From NCBI RefSeq assembly GCF_014190775.1, contig NZ_JACHVP010000001.1, forward strand, positions 744,001 through 808,000: a stretch of 64,000 nt of DNA, in the 5' to 3' direction. The translations under genes and the position numbers were made by a program. Every line of letters starts with the position of its first letter. Positions within the stretch are counted from its first letter, which is position 1. The notes under the pieces are model-generated. The model had not been told where the DNA came from and did no database searches. It saw only the letters and a list, made by a program, of their open reading frames with translations. Below, piece by piece: positions 17,307-25,994 of this stretch. This DNA is from Leifsonia aquatica. GTDB taxonomy: Bacteria; Actinomycetota; Actinomycetes; Actinomycetales; Microbacteriaceae.

Positions 17307-17442
17307 AATCATCTCCTTGGTATCCGCACGGGCGGGCGATGCAGCTTCATAGCTGTCCGCCGGGACTGGGATGGTTCACCCAGGGTTCATCCGCGCTTAC
17401 GCGTATCGACACCCCTTCATGCCTCGACCAGAATAGCGAGGG

Positions 17443-17492
17443 CCCCTGTCCGGGGGCAGGGGTTGACGGATGTCGTTGTGGGGTCGTTATGT
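17443..17492 (+). promoter_or_regulatory. Possible promoter in the 17307-17578 intergenic region
   Basis: TTGACG (17463-17468), an 18-nt spacer and TTATGT (17487-17492). A CCCCTG/CAGGGG hairpin lies just before it (17443-17463) and may end transcription from the left. The rest of this 270-nt gap shows nothing further except the TACGTT box (17567-17572) described with the next gene. Confidence 0.4.
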
Positions 17493-17578
17493 ACCTCACA
17501 GGTGTTTCAGAGGTCCCGCATCGCGCCGGAATCGCCCAGAGGGCTCCCCAAGGCCGAGCGTCTTGGTACGTTAGCGGG

Positions 17579-18622
17579 GTGAGTTTCGAGCGTGCGCAGC
17601 AGGACGACGCCGAGCCCGTCGAGGGCACGGTCGTCCCCGTCGAGCGCATGATCGTCCAGGGGGACACGGGGGAGAGTATGACGGACAGCAGCACGGACGG
17701 GGCGGACGCTCCGGCGAAGCCGCGGTCGGCGCCCCGGCGCACGCCGGCGAAGACCGCTGCGGCCGCGGCGGGCACGAGCACGCGTGCGCCGCGCAAGCGG
17801 AGCACGACCGCCAAGACGCGCGCCACGAGCGCTGCGAAGAGCGAGCCGGTGCCGGACCCGCGTCCGACCGTGCTGGCGGTCGCCGGCCTCCGCAAGCGCT
17901 TCGGCGACACCGTCGCCGTCGACGACGTCAGCCTCGATGTCCGCGAGGGATCCTTCTACGGCATCGTCGGTCCCAATGGCGCGGGCAAGACCACGACCCT
18001 CTCCATGATCACGGGCCTCCTGCGCCCCGACGCCGGCTCCGTCGTCGTACACGGCGTGGACGCGTGGGCCGAGCCGGTGCGCGCCAAGCACGTGATCGGC
18101 GTCCTGCCCGACCGGCTGCGGCTGTTCGACCGTCTCACGGGTGCCCAGTTCCTGCAGTACGCGGGCACGCTGCGCGGTCTCAGCGCGAAGACGGTGCGCG
18201 CGCGCTCGGGCGATCTGGCCGCCGCCTTCGGCATCGAGGACGCCCTCGACCGGCTCGTGACGGACTACTCGGCCGGCATGACCAAGAAGATCGCCCTGGC
18301 GGCCGCGATGATCCACTCGCCGCGCCTCCTGGTGCTCGACGAGCCCTTCGAGTCCGTCGACCCGGTCTCCGCGGCCAACGTGGTCGACATCCTCCAGCGC
18401 TACACGGCGGCCGGCGGCACGGTCGTCCTGTCCAGTCACGGCATGGACATGATCCAGCGCGTCTGCGACAGCGTCGCCATCATCGTCCGCGGGCAGGTCC
18501 TCGCATCCGGAACGATCGACGAGGTGCGCGGCGAGCAGACGCTCGAAGAGCGGTTCGTCGACCTCGCCGGGGGGCGCAAGGCAGCGGAGGGCATGGAGTG
18601 GTTGCACAGTTTCTCGGACTGA
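17579..18622 (+). CDS. ABC transporter ATP-binding protein with Ala/Lys/Arg-rich N-terminal tail
   Basis: 347 residues. The first 100 are disordered and basic (TPAKTAAAAAGTSTRAPRKR), rare for this family. The ATPase domain has Walker A GPNGAGKTTT, the signature YSAGMTKKI, Walker B LLVLDEPFE and switch SSHGMD; it is most like exporter ATPases. The GTG at 17579 stands 6 nt after a TACGTT -10 box (17567-17572), and codons from there on keep strong G/C third-position bias, so I prefer it to ATG 17678, which follows GGGGGAG. The next gene starts inside its last codons and codes for the matching permease. Confidence 0.87.
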   Translation: MSFERAQQDDAEPVEGTVVPVERMIVQGDTGESMTDSSTDGADAPAKPRSAPRRTPAKTAAAAAGTSTRAPRKRSTTAKTRATSAAKSEPVPDPRPTVLAVAGLRKRFGDTVAVDDVSLDVREGSFYGIVGPNGAGKTTTLSMITGLLRPDAGSVVVHGVDAWAEPVRAKHVIGVLPDRLRLFDRLTGAQFLQYAGTLRGLSAKTVRARSGDLAAAFGIEDALDRLVTDYSAGMTKKIALAAAMIHSPRLLVLDEPFESVDPVSAANVVDILQRYTAAGGTVVLSSHGMDMIQRVCDSVAIIVRGQVLASGTIDEVRGEQTLEERFVDLAGGRKAAEGMEWLHSFSD

Positions 18623-20175
18623 AAGTCCGGCTGATGGCCAACGCCTTCCGGCGCAGCCCCTGGCAGGTGTTCGGACTGGTGCTCGGCGTCGTGTACGGCG
18701 GCTTCATCACGGTGCTCGCGGTCGCGGCTCTGATCGCTGCGCGGCTGGTGCCCGACGTCGGCGCGGTACGCGACGTGCTCGTCGTGCTCGGTGCGATCGT
18801 GGTGGTGGGCTTCCTGCTGCTCCCGCTGATGTTCGGCGTCGACGACTCGCTCGACCCGCGCAAGTTCGCACTGTTCGGCATCCCGAACCGCGTGCTGTCG
18901 ACGGGGCTCCTCCTCGCGGGGCTGATCGGCATCCCCTCGTTCGTGCTCATCATCTGCAGCGCGGCGACCGTGGTCACCTGGTCCCGGGATCCGGGCACGA
19001 CGCTGGTCGCCGTGATCTGCGCCGCCCTCGTCGTGCTCACCTGCGTCCTGGCGTCGCGCGTGTCGACGGCGCTGGCATCGTTCCTGCTCGCGACGCGCCG
19101 CTCGCGCGAGGCAGGCGGCGTCGTCGCCGCCCTGCTGCTGGTCCTGCTCGCGCCCGCCATCCTGCTGCTCGTGACGGTCGACTGGGGTCGCGACGGCCTG
19201 GCCTCCCTCCATGCGACGGCCTCCTGGCTGGCCTGGACGCCGCTCGGCGCCGTCTGGGGCGCTCCCGGCGCGGCCGCTGCCGGCGACTGGGGCACCGCAC
19301 TGCTCCAGCTGCTCATCGCCGCCGCCACGGCCGGTGCGCTCTGGCTGGTGTGGGATGTGCTGGTCCGCACCGTCCTGGTGAGCCCTCCGCGGCAATCTCG
19401 GGTGAAGTCGTACCACGGCACCGGCTGGTTCGGCCGGCTGCACGGCGGCCCGACCGCGGCGATCGCCGCACGTTCCATGACGTATTGGGGGCGCGACCCC
19501 CGCTACTGGGTGTCGCTGGTGATGATCCCGGTCATCCCGGTCTTCGTGCTCGTCGCCCTGCTCCTCGCCGGCCTGCCGGCCCACTACGTCTCCCTCGTGC
19601 CGCTGCCGCTGGTGTGCCTGTTCCTCGGCTGGAGCATCCACAACGACATCGCCTTCGACGGCACGGCCATCTGGCTGCACGTCGTCTCTGGCACCAAGGG
19701 CATCGCCGACCGCGTGGGGCGGCTCTTCCCGCCCGTCGTCGTGGGGATCCCGGTGATCGCCATCGGCTCGATCGCGACGGTGATCGCCTACGGGGACTGG
19801 GCGCTCCTGCCGGCGGTCGCCGCCTTGAGCGGCGCGATCCTGGTGATCGGCCTCGGACTCTCGTCGATCTCGTCGGTGCTCTTCCCGTACCCGGCGACGA
19901 AGCCGGGGGACAGCGCGTTCACGCAGCCCCAGACCTCCGGTGCGTCGGCGGCGCTCGTGCAGTCGCTCAGCTTCTTCGCGATCCTGATCCTGGCCTCCCC
20001 GGTCATCGTCTTCCTGGTGCTGGGCCTGACCGTCAGCCCGTTCTGGCTCGGGATCGCTCCGATCGTCGCGGTGGTCATCGGCTTCGTCTCGCTCTTCGCG
20101 GGGCTGTGGGCGGGCGCCCGGTTGTTCGACCGTCGCGGTCCGGAGCTGATGGCCTTCGCCACGCGCAACGGCTGA
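18598..20175 (+). CDS. ABC transporter permease, polytopic membrane protein
   Basis: 525 residues with about twelve hydrophobic helices, for example GLVLGVVYGGFITVLAVA near 25-42 and the pair IGSIATVIAYGDW and LLPAVAALSGAIL near 390-425. It has no recognisable catalytic domain. The GTG start at 18598 lies 25 nt inside the ATPase gene, with GGAGG 7 nt upstream, so translation is coupled. Together they form an ABC-type exporter of unknown substrate, similar to two-gene systems common in actinobacteria. Confidence 0.83.
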   Translation: MVAQFLGLKVRLMANAFRRSPWQVFGLVLGVVYGGFITVLAVAALIAARLVPDVGAVRDVLVVLGAIVVVGFLLLPLMFGVDDSLDPRKFALFGIPNRVLSTGLLLAGLIGIPSFVLIICSAATVVTWSRDPGTTLVAVICAALVVLTCVLASRVSTALASFLLATRRSREAGGVVAALLLVLLAPAILLLVTVDWGRDGLASLHATASWLAWTPLGAVWGAPGAAAAGDWGTALLQLLIAAATAGALWLVWDVLVRTVLVSPPRQSRVKSYHGTGWFGRLHGGPTAAIAARSMTYWGRDPRYWVSLVMIPVIPVFVLVALLLAGLPAHYVSLVPLPLVCLFLGWSIHNDIAFDGTAIWLHVVSGTKGIADRVGRLFPPVVVGIPVIAIGSIATVIAYGDWALLPAVAALSGAILVIGLGLSSISSVLFPYPATKPGDSAFTQPQTSGASAALVQSLSFFAILILASPVIVFLVLGLTVSPFWLGIAPIVAVVIGFVSLFAGLWAGARLFDRRGPELMAFATRNG

Positions 20176-20197
20176 GCCGCGCGTCTACACTGGAACG

Positions 20198-20476
20198 ATG
20201 AACGAGGCGAGCATCTCCGAACCAGGCGGCCTGCCCTCGGGCGGCGGCGCGGCGACGCTGGACCGCGAGCTCGAGGAGCTCCTCCAGAACGTCGAGCCGG
20301 GCGACCACGAGCGCTTCTCGCACTACGTGAAGAAGGAGCAGATCCTCGAGTCGGCGATCACCGGCAAGCCGGTGAAGGCGCTGTGCGGCAAGATGTGGAC
20401 GCCCGGACGCGATCCGGAGAAGTTCCCCGTCTGCCCGACCTGCAAAGAGATCTACGCCAAGCTCCGCGACGAGTAG
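20198..20476 (+). CDS. DUF3039 protein
   Basis: 92 residues of DUF3039, a small actinobacterial family of unknown function. Conserved features seen are ERFSHYVKKEQILESAITG near 39-57, ALCGKMWTPGRDP near 61-73 and CPTCKEIYAKL near 79-89. The three cysteines (C-x16-C-x2-C) suggest a metal-bound or zinc-ribbon-like fold. A -10 box TACACT (20186-20191) is exactly 6 nt before the ATG, so the message is probably leaderless. It converges on pncB, as in other Microbacteriaceae. Confidence 0.9.
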   Translation: MNEASISEPGGLPSGGGAATLDRELEELLQNVEPGDHERFSHYVKKEQILESAITGKPVKALCGKMWTPGRDPEKFPVCPTCKEIYAKLRDE

Positions 20477-20513
20477 ACGGGCGCGAGCGGCTCCGGCGCG
20501 CAGCCGGTGGCGC

Positions 20514-21824
20514 TCAGGCGAAGATCGTCGGAAGCACCGGATCGCCGCGGCTCACGCGGAACGCCTGCTCCGGCAGCTCCCGCATCGCGAGCTCGCGGTG
20601 CTCTCGCGCGCGGCGCGTCCCCTCGGCGCCGAGATGCTCGGGGTGCACCTCGCCGTCGGTGACCAGGGGCACGAGGAGGTCGCGCCCGGTGTCGTCGGGG
20701 CGGTCCCCGCTCTCGACGATGTGCACGACCTCGGCCACGGCCACCCCGCGGTCGTCGAGACGCCGCACCGGGTGCTTGCGGCCTCCGACGCTCGCTTTGC
20801 CGTCCGACTTCTTCGCCACCGGCACCCAGTCGCCCGTCCCGTCGGCCGAGCGGTGTGCGACCAGCTTGTAGACCATCCCGGAGGCGGGGGATCCGGATCC
20901 TGTGACGACGGATGTCCCCACGCCGTAGGAGTCGACGGGCGAGGCCGCGAGCGCGGCGATGGTGAATTCGTCGAGGTCGTTCGTGACCGTGATCCGGGTC
21001 TTCGTCGCGCCGAGGCCGTCCAGCTTGTCCCGCACGCGGCGGACGAGCTTGGGGAGGTCGCCCGAGTCGAGCCGGACGGCGCCGAGCTCCGGCCCGGCGA
21101 CCTTCACGGCCGTCTCGATCGCCTGGTCCACGTCGTAGGTGTCGACGAGGAGGGTGGTCCCCGGGCCGAGCGCGTCGACCTGCGCCCGGAACGCGTCCTC
21201 CTCGCTGTCGTGAAGGAGCGTGAAGGCGTGGGCGGCGGTCCCCATGGTCGGGACGCCCCACGTGCGGCCGGCCTCGAGGTTCGAGGTCGCACCGAAGCCG
21301 GCGATGTACGCGGCCCGTGCCGCGGCGACGGCGCTGCGCTCGTTGGCGCGCCGGGAGCCCATCTCGGCGAGCGGGCGCCCGCCGGCGGCCGAGACCATGC
21401 GGGCGGCGGCGGAGGCGACGGCCGAGTCGTAGTTGAAGACGCTGAGGATGAGCGTCTCGAGCACCACTCCCTCGGCGAACGGAGCGTCGACGACCAGGAA
21501 CGGGGAGCCGGGGAAGAACACCTCGCCCTCGCGGTAGCCGCTGATCGTCCCCGAGAAGCGGTATCCGGCGAGCCAGTCCAGCGTCTCGCTGCGCACCACG
21601 GAGTTGTCGCGGAGGTAGTCCAGCTCCTCGTCGCGGAAGCGGAACTCCTGCAGCAGCTCCAGGAGGCGCCCGGTGCCCGCGAGCACGCCGTACCGGCGCC
21701 CGGCGGGCAGCCGCCGGGTGAAGGCCTCGAAGACGCACTCCCGGTCGTGCGTGCCCTTCAGCAGGGCCGCATCGATCATGGTGAGCTCGTAACGGTCGGT
21801 CAGGAGCGCGGATGACTCGGTCAC
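20514..21824 (-). CDS. pncB: Nicotinate phosphoribosyltransferase
   Basis: 436 residues, full length. It converts nicotinate, PRPP and ATP to nicotinate mononucleotide in NAD salvage. The typical start LLTDRYELTMIDAALLKGT, the central GTAAHAFTLLHDSEEDAF with the catalytic-loop His, VRLDSGDLPKLVRRVRD, and TNDLDEFTIAAL are all present, as in actinobacterial PncB. The start is GTG. It converges on the DUF3039 gene and is divergent from murI, with about 50 nt between the two starts. Confidence 0.95.
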   Translation of the reverse strand: MTESSALLTDRYELTMIDAALLKGTHDRECVFEAFTRRLPAGRRYGVLAGTGRLLELLQEFRFRDEELDYLRDNSVVRSETLDWLAGYRFSGTISGYREGEVFFPGSPFLVVDAPFAEGVVLETLILSVFNYDSAVASAAARMVSAAGGRPLAEMGSRRANERSAVAAARAAYIAGFGATSNLEAGRTWGVPTMGTAAHAFTLLHDSEEDAFRAQVDALGPGTTLLVDTYDVDQAIETAVKVAGPELGAVRLDSGDLPKLVRRVRDKLDGLGATKTRITVTNDLDEFTIAALAASPVDSYGVGTSVVTGSGSPASGMVYKLVAHRSADGTGDWVPVAKKSDGKASVGGRKHPVRRLDDRGVAVAEVVHIVESGDRPDDTGRDLLVPLVTDGEVHPEHLGAEGTRRAREHRELAMRELPEQAFRVSRGDPVLPTIFA

Positions 21825-21876
21825 GCGATCAGCCTAGCGGCGTGCCGTCGCGGACGGCGGGGTAGGCTGGATCGCT

Positions 21877-22695
21877 GTGACGGATGCGCCGATTGGGATC
21901 TTCGACTCGGGAGTCGGCGGGCTCACGGTCGCCCGCGCGATCCGCGACCAGCTCCCGAACGAGTCGATCCTCTACATCGGCGACACCGCGCACTCCCCGT
22001 ACGGCCCGAAGCCGATCGCGGACGTCCGGCGCTACTCCCTGGAGGTCCTTGACCTGCTCGTCGAGCAGGGCGTCAAGCTGCTCGTGATCGCGTGCAACAC
22101 GGCCTCGTCCGCGATGCTCCGCGACGCCCGCGAGCGCTACTCGGTGCCGGTCATCGAGGTCATCCAGCCCGCCGTGCGCCGCGCGGTCGCCGCCACCCGC
22201 ACCGGCCGCGTGGGCGTCATCGGGACCGTCGGGACCATCGCCTCCCGCGCCTACGAGGACGCGTTCGCCGCCGCGCCGACCCTGCAGCTGTTCACGCAGG
22301 CGTGCCCGCGGTTCGTGGAGTTCGTGGAGGCGGGGATCACCAGCGGCGACGAGGTCCTGCGCGTCACGGCCGAGTACCTCCAGCCGCTCCGGGAGGCCGA
22401 CGTGGACACGCTCGTCCTCGGCTGCACGCACTACCCGTTCCTGAAGGGCGCCATCTCGTACGTCATGGGCGAGGGGGTCTCCCTCGTCTCGAGCGACACC
22501 GAGACCGCCAAGGACGTCTACCGCACGCTCGTCGTCAGTGGCCTGGAGCGTCGCTCCGCGGAGCCGCCGACCATCCACTACGAGGCGACCGGTCTCGACG
22601 CCGACAACTTCCTGCGCCTCGCGCACCGCTTCATCGGTCCGGAGGTCTCCCGGGTCGACCTGGTGCAGACCGGCGTGATCGACCTTCCGCTCTGA
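21877..22695 (+). CDS. murI: Glutamate racemase
   Basis: 272 residues. It makes D-glutamate for peptidoglycan. The substrate and catalytic motifs are [12 protein letters not shown] (10-20), [11 protein letters not shown] (33-43), C73 in [11 protein letters not shown] and C183 in [11 protein letters not shown], the two-base pair of the enzyme. A -10 box TAGGCT (21863-21868) lies 8 nt before the GTG start, so the message is essentially leaderless. rph follows after 28 nt and rdgB after 5 nt more, forming the usual murI-rph-rdgB operon of this family. Confidence 0.97.
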   Translation: MTDAPIGIFDSGVGGLTVARAIRDQLPNESILYIGDTAHSPYGPKPIADVRRYSLEVLDLLVEQGVKLLVIACNTASSAMLRDARERYSVPVIEVIQPAVRRAVAATRTGRVGVIGTVGTIASRAYEDAFAAAPTLQLFTQACPRFVEFVEAGITSGDEVLRVTAEYLQPLREADVDTLVLGCTHYPFLKGAISYVMGEGVSLVSSDTETAKDVYRTLVVSGLERRSAEPPTIHYEATGLDADNFLRLAHRFIGPEVSRVDLVQTGVIDLPL

Positions 22696-22723
22696 TCCAC
22701 CCACACCACACGAGGAGATCCAC

Positions 22724-23464
22724 GTGACCGACATCATCCGCGCCGACGGGCGCACCGCCGATCAGCTCCGCCCGATCACCATCGAGCGCGGCTGGAGCAA
22801 GCAGGCGGAGGGATCGGCCCTGATCTCCTTCGGGGAGACCCGCGTGCTCTGCACCGCCTCGTTCACCAACGGCGTGCCGCGCTGGATGGCCGGCAAGGGC
22901 CGCGGCTGGGTCACCGCCGAGTACGCGATGCTCCCGCGCTCGACCAACGACCGGATGGACCGCGAGGCCGTCAAGGGCAAGGTCGGCGGCCGGACCCACG
23001 AGATCAGCCGCCTGATCGGCCGCAGCCTGCGGGCCGTCGTCGACATGAAGGCGCTGGGCGAGAACACCATCGTGCTCGACTGCGACGTGCTGCAGGCCGA
23101 CGGCGGGACGCGCACGGCCGCGATCACCGGCGCCTACGTCGCACTCGCCGACGCGCTGGAGTGGGGCCGCGAGCACCGCTTCATCGGCCAGAAGGCGACC
23201 CCGCTGATCGACTCCGTGTCGGCGGTCTCGGTCGGGATCATCGACGGCACGCCGATGCTCGACCTCGCCTACGTGGAGGATGTGCGCGCCGAGACCGACA
23301 TGAACGTCGTCGTCACAGGCCGTGGCCTGTTCGTCGAGGTGCAGGGCACCGCGGAGGGCGCGCCCTTCGACCGCGACGAGCTGAACTCGCTGCTCGACCT
23401 CGCGCTCCTCGGCACGACCGAGCTCGCGGGCATCCAGACCGCGGCGCTGGGCGAGAAGGCCTGA
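22724..23464 (+). CDS. rph: Ribonuclease PH
   Basis: 246 residues, full length. It is the phosphate-dependent 3' exoribonuclease that trims tRNA precursors. Typical segments are [33 protein letters not shown], the phosphate-site [39 protein letters not shown], and [19 protein letters not shown] near the end. The start is GTG 22724 with GAGGAG 6 nt before. It is transcribed with murI and rdgB. Confidence 0.97.
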   Translation: MTDIIRADGRTADQLRPITIERGWSKQAEGSALISFGETRVLCTASFTNGVPRWMAGKGRGWVTAEYAMLPRSTNDRMDREAVKGKVGGRTHEISRLIGRSLRAVVDMKALGENTIVLDCDVLQADGGTRTAAITGAYVALADALEWGREHRFIGQKATPLIDSVSAVSVGIIDGTPMLDLAYVEDVRAETDMNVVVTGRGLFVEVQGTAEGAPFDRDELNSLLDLALLGTTELAGIQTAALGEKA

Positions 23465-23469
23465 GCCGG

Positions 23470-24060
23470 ATGGTCCGCGTCGTCCTCGCCACCCACAACG
23501 CCCACAAGGCGCTGGAGTTCCAGCAGATCCTCGGCGACGCCGTGCCCGGGCTCGAGATCGTCCGCTACGACGGTCCGGAGCCCGTCGAGGACGGCTCCAC
23601 CTTCGCCGCCAACGCCTTGATCAAGGCGCGCGCAGCGGCCGAGCACACCGGCCTGCCCGCGCTGGCGGACGATTCCGGCATCTGTGTGGACGTGATGGGC
23701 GGCTCGCCCGGCATCTTCTCGGCGCGCTGGGCCGGGCACCACGGCGACGCGGAGGCGAACCTGCAGCTGCTGCTCGACCAGCTCTCCGACATGCCGGAGG
23801 GCTCCCGCACGGCGCACTTCACGGCGACCCTGGCGCTCGTCGTGCCGGGGGAGGAGCCGGTGATCGTCGAGGGCGTCTGGCCGGGCAGCATCGCCCGCCA
23901 CGCCCGGGGCGGCCACGGGCACGGCTACGACCCGATCTTCGTTCCCGAGGGGCACGACGGGACCGCGGCGGAGCTGGGGCCGGACGTGAAGAATCGCGAG
24001 AGCCACCGCGCTCGGGCGTTCGCCGCGATCGTCCCCGCGCTGCGCGCGCTCGCCAGCTGA
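23470..24060 (+). CDS. rdgB: RdgB/HAM1-family non-canonical purine NTP pyrophosphatase
   Basis: 196 residues. It hydrolyses dITP, ITP and XTP so that damaged purines are not built into DNA and RNA. The nucleotide-binding start ATHNAHKALEF (family T-x-N-x-x-K), ALADDSGICVDVMGG with the metal aspartates, and GHGYDPIFVPEGHDGTAAEL are all seen. The ATG at 23470 lies 5 nt after the rph stop, with no separate promoter. Confidence 0.96.
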   Translation: MVRVVLATHNAHKALEFQQILGDAVPGLEIVRYDGPEPVEDGSTFAANALIKARAAAEHTGLPALADDSGICVDVMGGSPGIFSARWAGHHGDAEANLQLLLDQLSDMPEGSRTAHFTATLALVVPGEEPVIVEGVWPGSIARHARGGHGHGYDPIFVPEGHDGTAAELGPDVKNRESHRARAFAAIVPALRALAS

Positions 24061-24129
24061 GAACGGCACTCATTCCTATCTAGCGCGATCGCTGGCTTCG
24101 CGAGCGGCAGTGTGTCTACCGTAGAAGCG

Positions 24130-25032
24130 ATGAGTCACGACCACGGGCATTCCGCCAACCGCAACCGCCTCCTGATCGCGATCGGCATCGTCTCGACGGT
24201 GCTGGTCGTGGAGATCGTCGGCGCCTGGTTGAGCGGCTCGCTCGCGCTGCTCGCCGATGCCGGTCACATGCTGAGCGACCTCACCGGCCTCATCGTGGCG
24301 CTGGTGGCGACGATCGTGGCCGCGCGCCCGGCGACCGACCGCCAGACGTTCGGCTACCGCCGGGCCGAGGTCTTCGGTGCCCTCATCAACGGATTGATCC
24401 TGCTGGTCGTCGCGGTCGGCGTCGCGATCGGCGCGATCGGGCGTCTGACCGGCGGGGAGACGGAGGTCCACAGCGGCCCCATGCTCATCGTCGCGGCGAT
24501 CGGCCTGGTCGCGAACCTGGTCGCGCTGCTCCTGCTGCGGCCGGCGGCCGGGCACTCGATCAACATGCGCGGGGCGTACCTGGAGGTCTTCGGCGACCTG
24601 ATCGGATCCATCACCGTCATCGTCGCCGCCGTAGTGATCATGACGACGGGGTTCGCTCCGGCGGACGCGATCGCCTCGCTGCTGATCGCGGCCTTCATCG
24701 TGCCGCGCGCCTACCTGCTCCTGCGCGATGTGGTGCACGTGCTGAGCGAGTCCGCGCCCGCGGACACCGACGTCGCCCAGATCCGGGACCACATCCTGCG
24801 GACGAAGGGCGTCGTGGCCGTGCACGACGTGCACGTCTGGGCGATCACCTCGGGGGCGCCGGTGTTCACGGCGCACGTGGTGGTCGAGCCGGAGGTGTTC
24901 CGCTCAGGCGGGACGGGTGCCCTGCTGGACGAGCTGTCGGGCTGCCTCACGGAGCACTTCGACGTCGAGCACTCGACCTTCCAGCTGGAGCCCGCCGAGC
25001 ACGCCGAGCACGAGGACGAGTTCCACCGGTAG
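24130..25032 (+). CDS. Cation diffusion facilitator (zinc-type exporter) with altered metal site
   Basis: 300 residues, six membrane helices and a C-terminal cytoplasmic domain. The N-terminus is His-rich (SHDHGHS) and the C-terminus His/Glu-rich (HAEHEDEFH), as in ZitB/CzcD. The intramembrane metal site in family members is H-x3-D on TM2 and H-x3-D on TM5. Here TM2 has H46 and D50 (GHMLSD), but TM5 has E152 and D156 (LEVFGD) in place of His. Export of Zn, Cd or Co by proton antiport is inferred from the family. A TACCGT box (24117-24122) 7 nt before the ATG supports this start over the GTG at 24112. Confidence 0.92.
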   Translation: MSHDHGHSANRNRLLIAIGIVSTVLVVEIVGAWLSGSLALLADAGHMLSDLTGLIVALVATIVAARPATDRQTFGYRRAEVFGALINGLILLVVAVGVAIGAIGRLTGGETEVHSGPMLIVAAIGLVANLVALLLLRPAAGHSINMRGAYLEVFGDLIGSITVIVAAVVIMTTGFAPADAIASLLIAAFIVPRAYLLLRDVVHVLSESAPADTDVAQIRDHILRTKGVVAVHDVHVWAITSGAPVFTAHVVVEPEVFRSGGTGALLDELSGCLTEHFDVEHSTFQLEPAEHAEHEDEFHR

Positions 25033-25046
25033 CCGCGAGCGCGGTC

Positions 25047-25754
25047 TCAGACCTCGGGGGTCGGCGCGGGGTGAGCAGCGGCCTCGTCGGCCTCCGCGAG
25101 ACGCTTCTTCTTCGCCTTGCGCAGTGACTGGAAGTAGTGGAACAGCGTCGGGATGAGCGTGATGACCACCGCCCCGATGAGGATGATGTCGATGTAGCTC
25201 GACACGAATTTCGCGACTGGCGGGATGTAGCCGATGAGGTACCCGAAGAGCGTCAGACCCGCGCCCCAGATGAGGGCACCGATGGCGTTGTACAGCGAGT
25301 ACTTCTTGTAGTTCATGTGCCCGACACCGGCGGCGACCGGAGCGAACGTGCGCACGATGGGGACGAAGCGGGCCAGGATGATCGCGAGGGCCCCGAAGCG
25401 GTCGAAGAAGGCGTTCGTGCGGCGCACGTTCTCCATGCTGAAGAGGCCGCTCTCCCGGCGTTCGAACACCCTCGGCCCCGCCTTGTGCCCGATCAGATAG
25501 CCGACCTCACCGCCGAGGAACGCGGCGAACGCGATCGCCAGGCAGACCCACCAGATGTCGACGCCGAACACGAGCGACGTGTGGGTCAGCAGGCCGGAGA
25601 TGACGAGCAGTGTGTCACCCGGGAGCAGGAAACCGATCAGGAGCCCGGTCTCGGCGAAGATGATGCCGCAGACGACGACGAGCGCCCACGGCCCGGCGGC
25701 CGTGATGATGGTGTTCGGGTCGAGCCACGGGATGAGGCCGGCGTGATGGATCAA
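25047..25754 (-). CDS. DedA-family (SNARE-associated, VTT) membrane protein
   Basis: 235 residues. The DedA/VTT core is clear: FAETGLLIGFLLPGDTLL near 29-46, FLGGEVGYLIGHKAGPRVF near 79-97, and RFVPIVRTFAPVAAGVGHM near 128-146. DedA proteins are thought to move phospholipids or undecaprenyl phosphate across the membrane. The tail is basic then acidic (LRKAKKKRLAEADEAAAHP). The start is a TTG (25754) preceded by GGAG at 4 nt, which is unusual; no better start was found. It converges on the CDF gene, 14 nt away. Confidence 0.9.
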   Translation of the reverse strand: MIHHAGLIPWLDPNTIITAAGPWALVVVCGIIFAETGLLIGFLLPGDTLLVISGLLTHTSLVFGVDIWWVCLAIAFAAFLGGEVGYLIGHKAGPRVFERRESGLFSMENVRRTNAFFDRFGALAIILARFVPIVRTFAPVAAGVGHMNYKKYSLYNAIGALIWGAGLTLFGYLIGYIPPVAKFVSSYIDIILIGAVVITLIPTLFHYFQSLRKAKKKRLAEADEAAAHPAPTPEV

Positions 25755-25894
25755 GACGCTCCAGACGGGGTTCGGGGTACGGAGCCGAGTTTAGTGTCCG
25801 GAAGCTGCACGAACCGTGCGAATTCTCACCGCGCGGCCGAAGATCATCCTGTGGTCTGACTGTGCGGCGTCTTTGCCGGACCGACGGCCTGATG

Positions 25895-25976
25895 TGCGGG
25901 AGAAGGGACTCGAACCCTCACGCCGTGAAGCACAGGAACCTAAATCCTGCGTGTCTGCCAGTTTCACCACTCCCGC
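25895..25976 (-). tRNA. tRNA-Leu (UAG)
   Basis: An 82-nt class II tRNA with a long variable arm. The anticodon loop TTTAGGT gives UAG, reading CUN codons (CUA). The acceptor stem GCGGGAG pairs with CTCCCGC, the discriminator is A (25895), and the T arm contains GGTTCGAGTCC. CCA is not encoded. The LLM-flavoenzyme gene ends 19 nt away on the same strand. No integrase or att-like repeat is seen next to it. Confidence 0.95.
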
Positions 25977-25994
25977 GGCGCGCGCTGGGCGCGG

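Noticed and set aside
25895-25976. tRNA-Leu as an integration site
   Set aside because: No integrase, no repeat of the tRNA 3' end nearby, and both neighbours look like core genes.
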